Origin: Yamagishiella unicocca
Lineage: Eukaryota; Chlorophyta; Chlorophyceae; Chlamydomonadales; Volvocaceae
Assembly: GCA_003116995.1 (NCBI GenBank)
Contig: BDSL01000002.1
Location: 2,068,001-2,132,000 of the forward strand
Direction: 5' to 3'
Length of the DNA: 64,000 nucleotides
In this document: one piece after another, positions 61,142 through 64,000 of the stretch
How the letters are laid out: each line of letters begins with the position of its first letter
Position numbering within the stretch: position 1 is the first letter of the stretch
Program-made: the position numbers and the translations under genes
Notes under the pieces: generated by a model
Seen by the model: only the letters and a program-made list of their open reading frames with translations
Database searches by the model: none
What the model was told of the DNA's origin: nothing

Positions 61142-63596
61142 ATTACCACTGGTAATGCGCCACGTGGTGGGGGCCGTGATGTTGGTTTCGGAGCTTTAAC
61201 GCTGTGCGTGGAAACCGGTGGATGTCGGTGTGATGCGGTGTGGTTGAACGCGGCAGTAGGGGAGCACCGCAGCTGATGCGGATGGCTCGGTGGCAAAAAG
61301 GCAATCTCAACACCACGAGCCTTGTGACCAAACGCCGAGTGTTCCCCGTGATGACAGAAACAGCGGGAGGCTGGCTTTGACGCTTCATCCAGAATGGTTT
61401 CGCAGTCTCACGGTCATGTCTTACAGTTATCAGACAGCGCCTGGGATCCCAACCGCCAGCGCCAGACTTGACGAGCGCGGCTCCAGGGAGGCTGGTCAGG
61501 TGGGGTAGAGAGGGAGGGGAGTTCGAGGCAGTGGCCCCCCTTGGACGATGACTCGTGGTGGTCTCCTCGACCGATGTGGGTCCCGGTCTGTCCGTATGCA
61601 CCATGTCAGGATGATCCAGCCTTGCACTCGGCACCGCCCAAGACCATCGGTAAAGCCCGACCTAGTAGTGAGGCACGGCCAGCGGCGGGACGCGGACAGC
61701 CGCCTAAAATGTTTCATCACATCCCGATGGTAGTTGAGGATTGGCCATTAGCTAGATTGCTGCTAACGGCACCGGCATGGACCCCCAAAACTGGGTGATG
61801 TTATCCATTGCTGAATCCTTGGCACTGGCGCGAAGGGTAAGAGTGCTCCTGCGAGAGCACTGCTCCCGATGAGCTCCTTCACAGCGGATCGGTCTCAAAA
61901 GAAGCAACTCCAACCTCAACAGGGACGAAAAGGGCGGGGAGTAGGGCTGTAGAGGACCCGCCCGGGAGGTACGCGTTCTGACCGAACGACCCCGTTCCAT
62001 CAGCAGTGTCATGTGTGGTCCCTCTTAGTAATGTAACGTTAGCCTCCTGCCAGAGCAGCGCTTGCGTCAAACTCCGGCCGTAGGCGCTGCAGTAGCAGGT
62101 GGCATCACAGTGCACACAGCTGGCGTCACTTTGCTGGTCGTTACCGGCTCCCTCACCTGGTTGCGTGGGCTGAGTCACAACGACGCCACCTTCTCTTGCG
62201 GGTCAGATGCGGGACCAGAAGGATCCACTGTTTTTTTAAATTCAGGGATAAAACTTTGGCTCTAGCAAATGGGTTGACCCGTTGGGCAGGATCGGCCCCA
62301 TTCGTACTGGCCCATTCTTCCTGCTGGCCTGTGAAATGGCACTTGTTAGAAATACGGACACGCGTTTGTGCGTGCTGCTTCTGATGCAACAATGAGGATT
62401 CTAGCGCTGTACAGGCGGCGTCACTGTACAGGGAGTCCTGAAGAGGCGCAGCATGACGATGCCCCAGCGACGAATAACAGGGAAAGCGCGGCGGCGCAGG
62501 CGACAAGGAGTAGTGGCGCCTGTATGGAGTTGGGATCAGATTTAAGGTGTGCCTTCATTCCCGTCCTGGATTATGAAGGGGATCGGGCCAACGGAGGCAG
62601 GCCCTGGCGCGAGCCGCACAACGGCGACGCTCTTTCGGCGCAGTCCTTACCCGAAGGTCCTGCCCTGTTGGTTATTAATATTCGTTCGAGATTTCCTGGT
62701 GTTTTCGTGCACGCCCAACGCCGACTAGTGCATGTGGCGCTGAGGGAATGGGTTGGAAGAGTGGCGTTGAAGGCGGGGAAGGCAGGGGGGGGGGATGACG
62801 CTAAATGTACAAACGTAATGAGCAGGGAGGGTAGGGCATTGCTCTCCAGTGCGTACCCATCTGTCATCGTTACCGCAGACGAACAAAATTAGGCTACACG
62901 TAATCTTCGCCTGCACTGTGCTTTGGGTGGCTTACATGTCATAAAAATAGAGATTTATAGAGGAACACAGGTATATACAGGGCCATCGCGCTAGACTTTG
63001 CTACAGGATTGGTGGTTGTCTGGAATTACGACGCTTGTCCGGCAATGGAAAAACTTCACTGGAACGTCAGTGTACATAATAGCCACGCCGGCACCAAAAC
63101 ACTTCTTCTATGTTGTCTTACAGATAAAATTTATAAGATATATCCGTGTATCCAATAGGCTTACACCATTGTCTGTGCGTGTGACACTGACTACACAGCG
63201 GCGACTCTGTCACGCAAGAACCATTTTGCCTCTAGCTTGCGCGCCCACGGCCAATAGTGTCATTATCGGTAATACAAGGCTGCGGGGAGGTCTTGGACCG
63301 AGCCGGCTTGCCAATGTGTTTCTTGGCATAAGCCGAGCGGCTTAGGTGAGAGCGCAGGCCAGGATTTCGGCTAGTATTCAACTAAAAATAAGATTTAATG
63401 AAGGATTAGCATGCGCCGCATGCGTTACCGCCCTCACAGTCTGGCGGACGTATCGCAGCAACCTTGCCCTTGAAACGTCGTCGTCTTTTAGTTACGCGAG
63501 ACTGGCGCATCCAAACGTGTCAACCAATTGAATTCAACCTCTACCCATTGCCGGAAATAGTCGTTGATACTTGGATTTCTCGTTCGTTCCAGGTCC
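61142..63596. other. Intergenic region
   Basis: No supported gene. The longest frame, 62368-62892 (+, 174 codons, with internal Met at 62392), has no recognisable domain or clear coding bias, and I leave it uncalled. AT-rich DNA at 62940-63430 (for example ATAAAAATAGAGATTTATAG) precedes the right-end gene and is a plausible promoter region. Confidence 0.5.
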
Positions 63597-64000
63597 ATGG
63601 CAGACCGCAGAGCAGGGGGGGCCAATGGAGCTCACCTGCCTACGGCAGCTGCTGCATCTTGGCAGCAGCTGCTTAATGGAACAGCTGCTGCTGGGTTGGG
63701 CGCATCAGGTAGTAGGGGCCCTGCGATAGCGCAAGAGCTGGGGCCGCTCCATGCGGTCGCGGCGCCGCGGGCCGCATACCAAGCAGCAACAGGTCAGCGA
63801 CACCAATTTGGCTCTGCTGGGCGTGCCGCCCTTCATATTGCTCGCCAAGTGCGACCCGAGCAGCTTCAGTTGGCTGGCACAGCCGAGTCGCAACTATGGC
63901 AGCTATACCAGCTCGGCCTCGCCGACGCCAGTATGGGACCCTACGCCGCGGCTAACTTGCAGCAACTTCAGCAACAACAGCTCCTACAGCAACGGCAGCG
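63597..64000 (+). CDS. 5' end of a Gln/Ala-rich gene, truncated by the window
   Basis: ATG at 63597 in a strong context (GGTCCATGG), with an in-frame TAG just upstream at 63558, opens a frame that has no stop through the window end (134 complete codons). It begins MADRRAGGANGAH and is rich in Ala, Gln, Leu and Gly, with a Gln run at the right edge (LQQLQQQQLLQQRQ). The stretch RAALHIARQVRPEQLQLAG is less repetitive and may be helical. No domain is recognisable from this fragment. Gln-rich N-termini are common in algal transcriptional regulators, but that is only a guess. Downstream sequence is needed. Confidence 0.6.
   Translation, partial: MADRRAGGANGAHLPTAAAASWQQLLNGTAAAGLGASGSRGPAIAQELGPLHAVAAPRAAYQAATGQRHQFGSAGRAALHIARQVRPEQLQLAGTAESQLWQLYQLGLADASMGPYAAANLQQLQQQQLLQQRQ

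Noticed and set aside
62368..62892. 174-codon plus-strand frame
   Set aside because: No domain or clear coding signature. It could be real, but I cannot support it from sequence alone.

Overview
The window looks like nuclear DNA of a volvocine green alga (Chlamydomonas/Gonium/Volvox lineage). The evidence is GC-rich sequence, very intron-dense genes with GT(R)-AG junctions and a few GC-AG ones, long Gln/Ala/Gly/Pro homopolymers in coding exons, TGTAA poly(A) signals after several stop codons, microsatellite-rich introns, and a gametolysin (peptidase M11) gene with a Pro-rich spacer of the kind known from volvocine extracellular matrix. I built the gene models by hand by matching splice phases. 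Exon coordinates are in each entry, and the reading frame closes for every full-length model.

Layout, left to right. 1-1419: untranslated or intergenic sequence with a short direct repeat. 1420-7650 (-): 11-exon coiled-coil plus low-complexity protein that I do not recognise. 7651-9500: divergent intergenic region carrying a tRNA-derived SINE-like insertion with an 11-bp target-site duplication. 9501-17638 (+): tyrosine-kinase-like (TKL) protein kinase with a ~690-residue insertion in its N-lobe and a 12-nt microexon. 17639-21225: intergenic. 21226-26008 (-): secreted M11 metalloprotease. 26074-26739 (-): orphan ORF of unusual composition.

28317-32044 (+): ArfGAP-domain protein of the AGFG/AGD14 type with no arginine finger. 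32245-36354 (+): FAM114/NOXP20 (DUF719) protein. 37320-38698 (-): WNK-like kinase with a shortened activation segment. 38699-40826: intergenic with one coding-like fragment. 40827-45463 (-): PLP-dependent methionine gamma-lyase/aluminium-resistance family enzyme. 45783-55401 (+): large EDEM-type GH47 protein with a C-terminal PA domain. 57188-60602 (+): Spinster-type MFS transporter. 63597-64000 (+): 5' end of a Gln/Ala-rich gene that runs off the window.

Several genes concern the endomembrane system: ArfGAP and FAM114 adjacent in the same orientation, EDEM in ER quality control, Spinster at endosome/lysosome-type membranes, and a secreted protease. I see no operon-like logic beyond ordinary eukaryotic neighbours. 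The features I find least expected are the three catalytically odd proteins (WNK without a T-loop, ArfGAP without its Arg finger, TKL with a giant insert), the unrecognised coiled-coil gene, and three families of short dispersed intronic/intergenic repeats.
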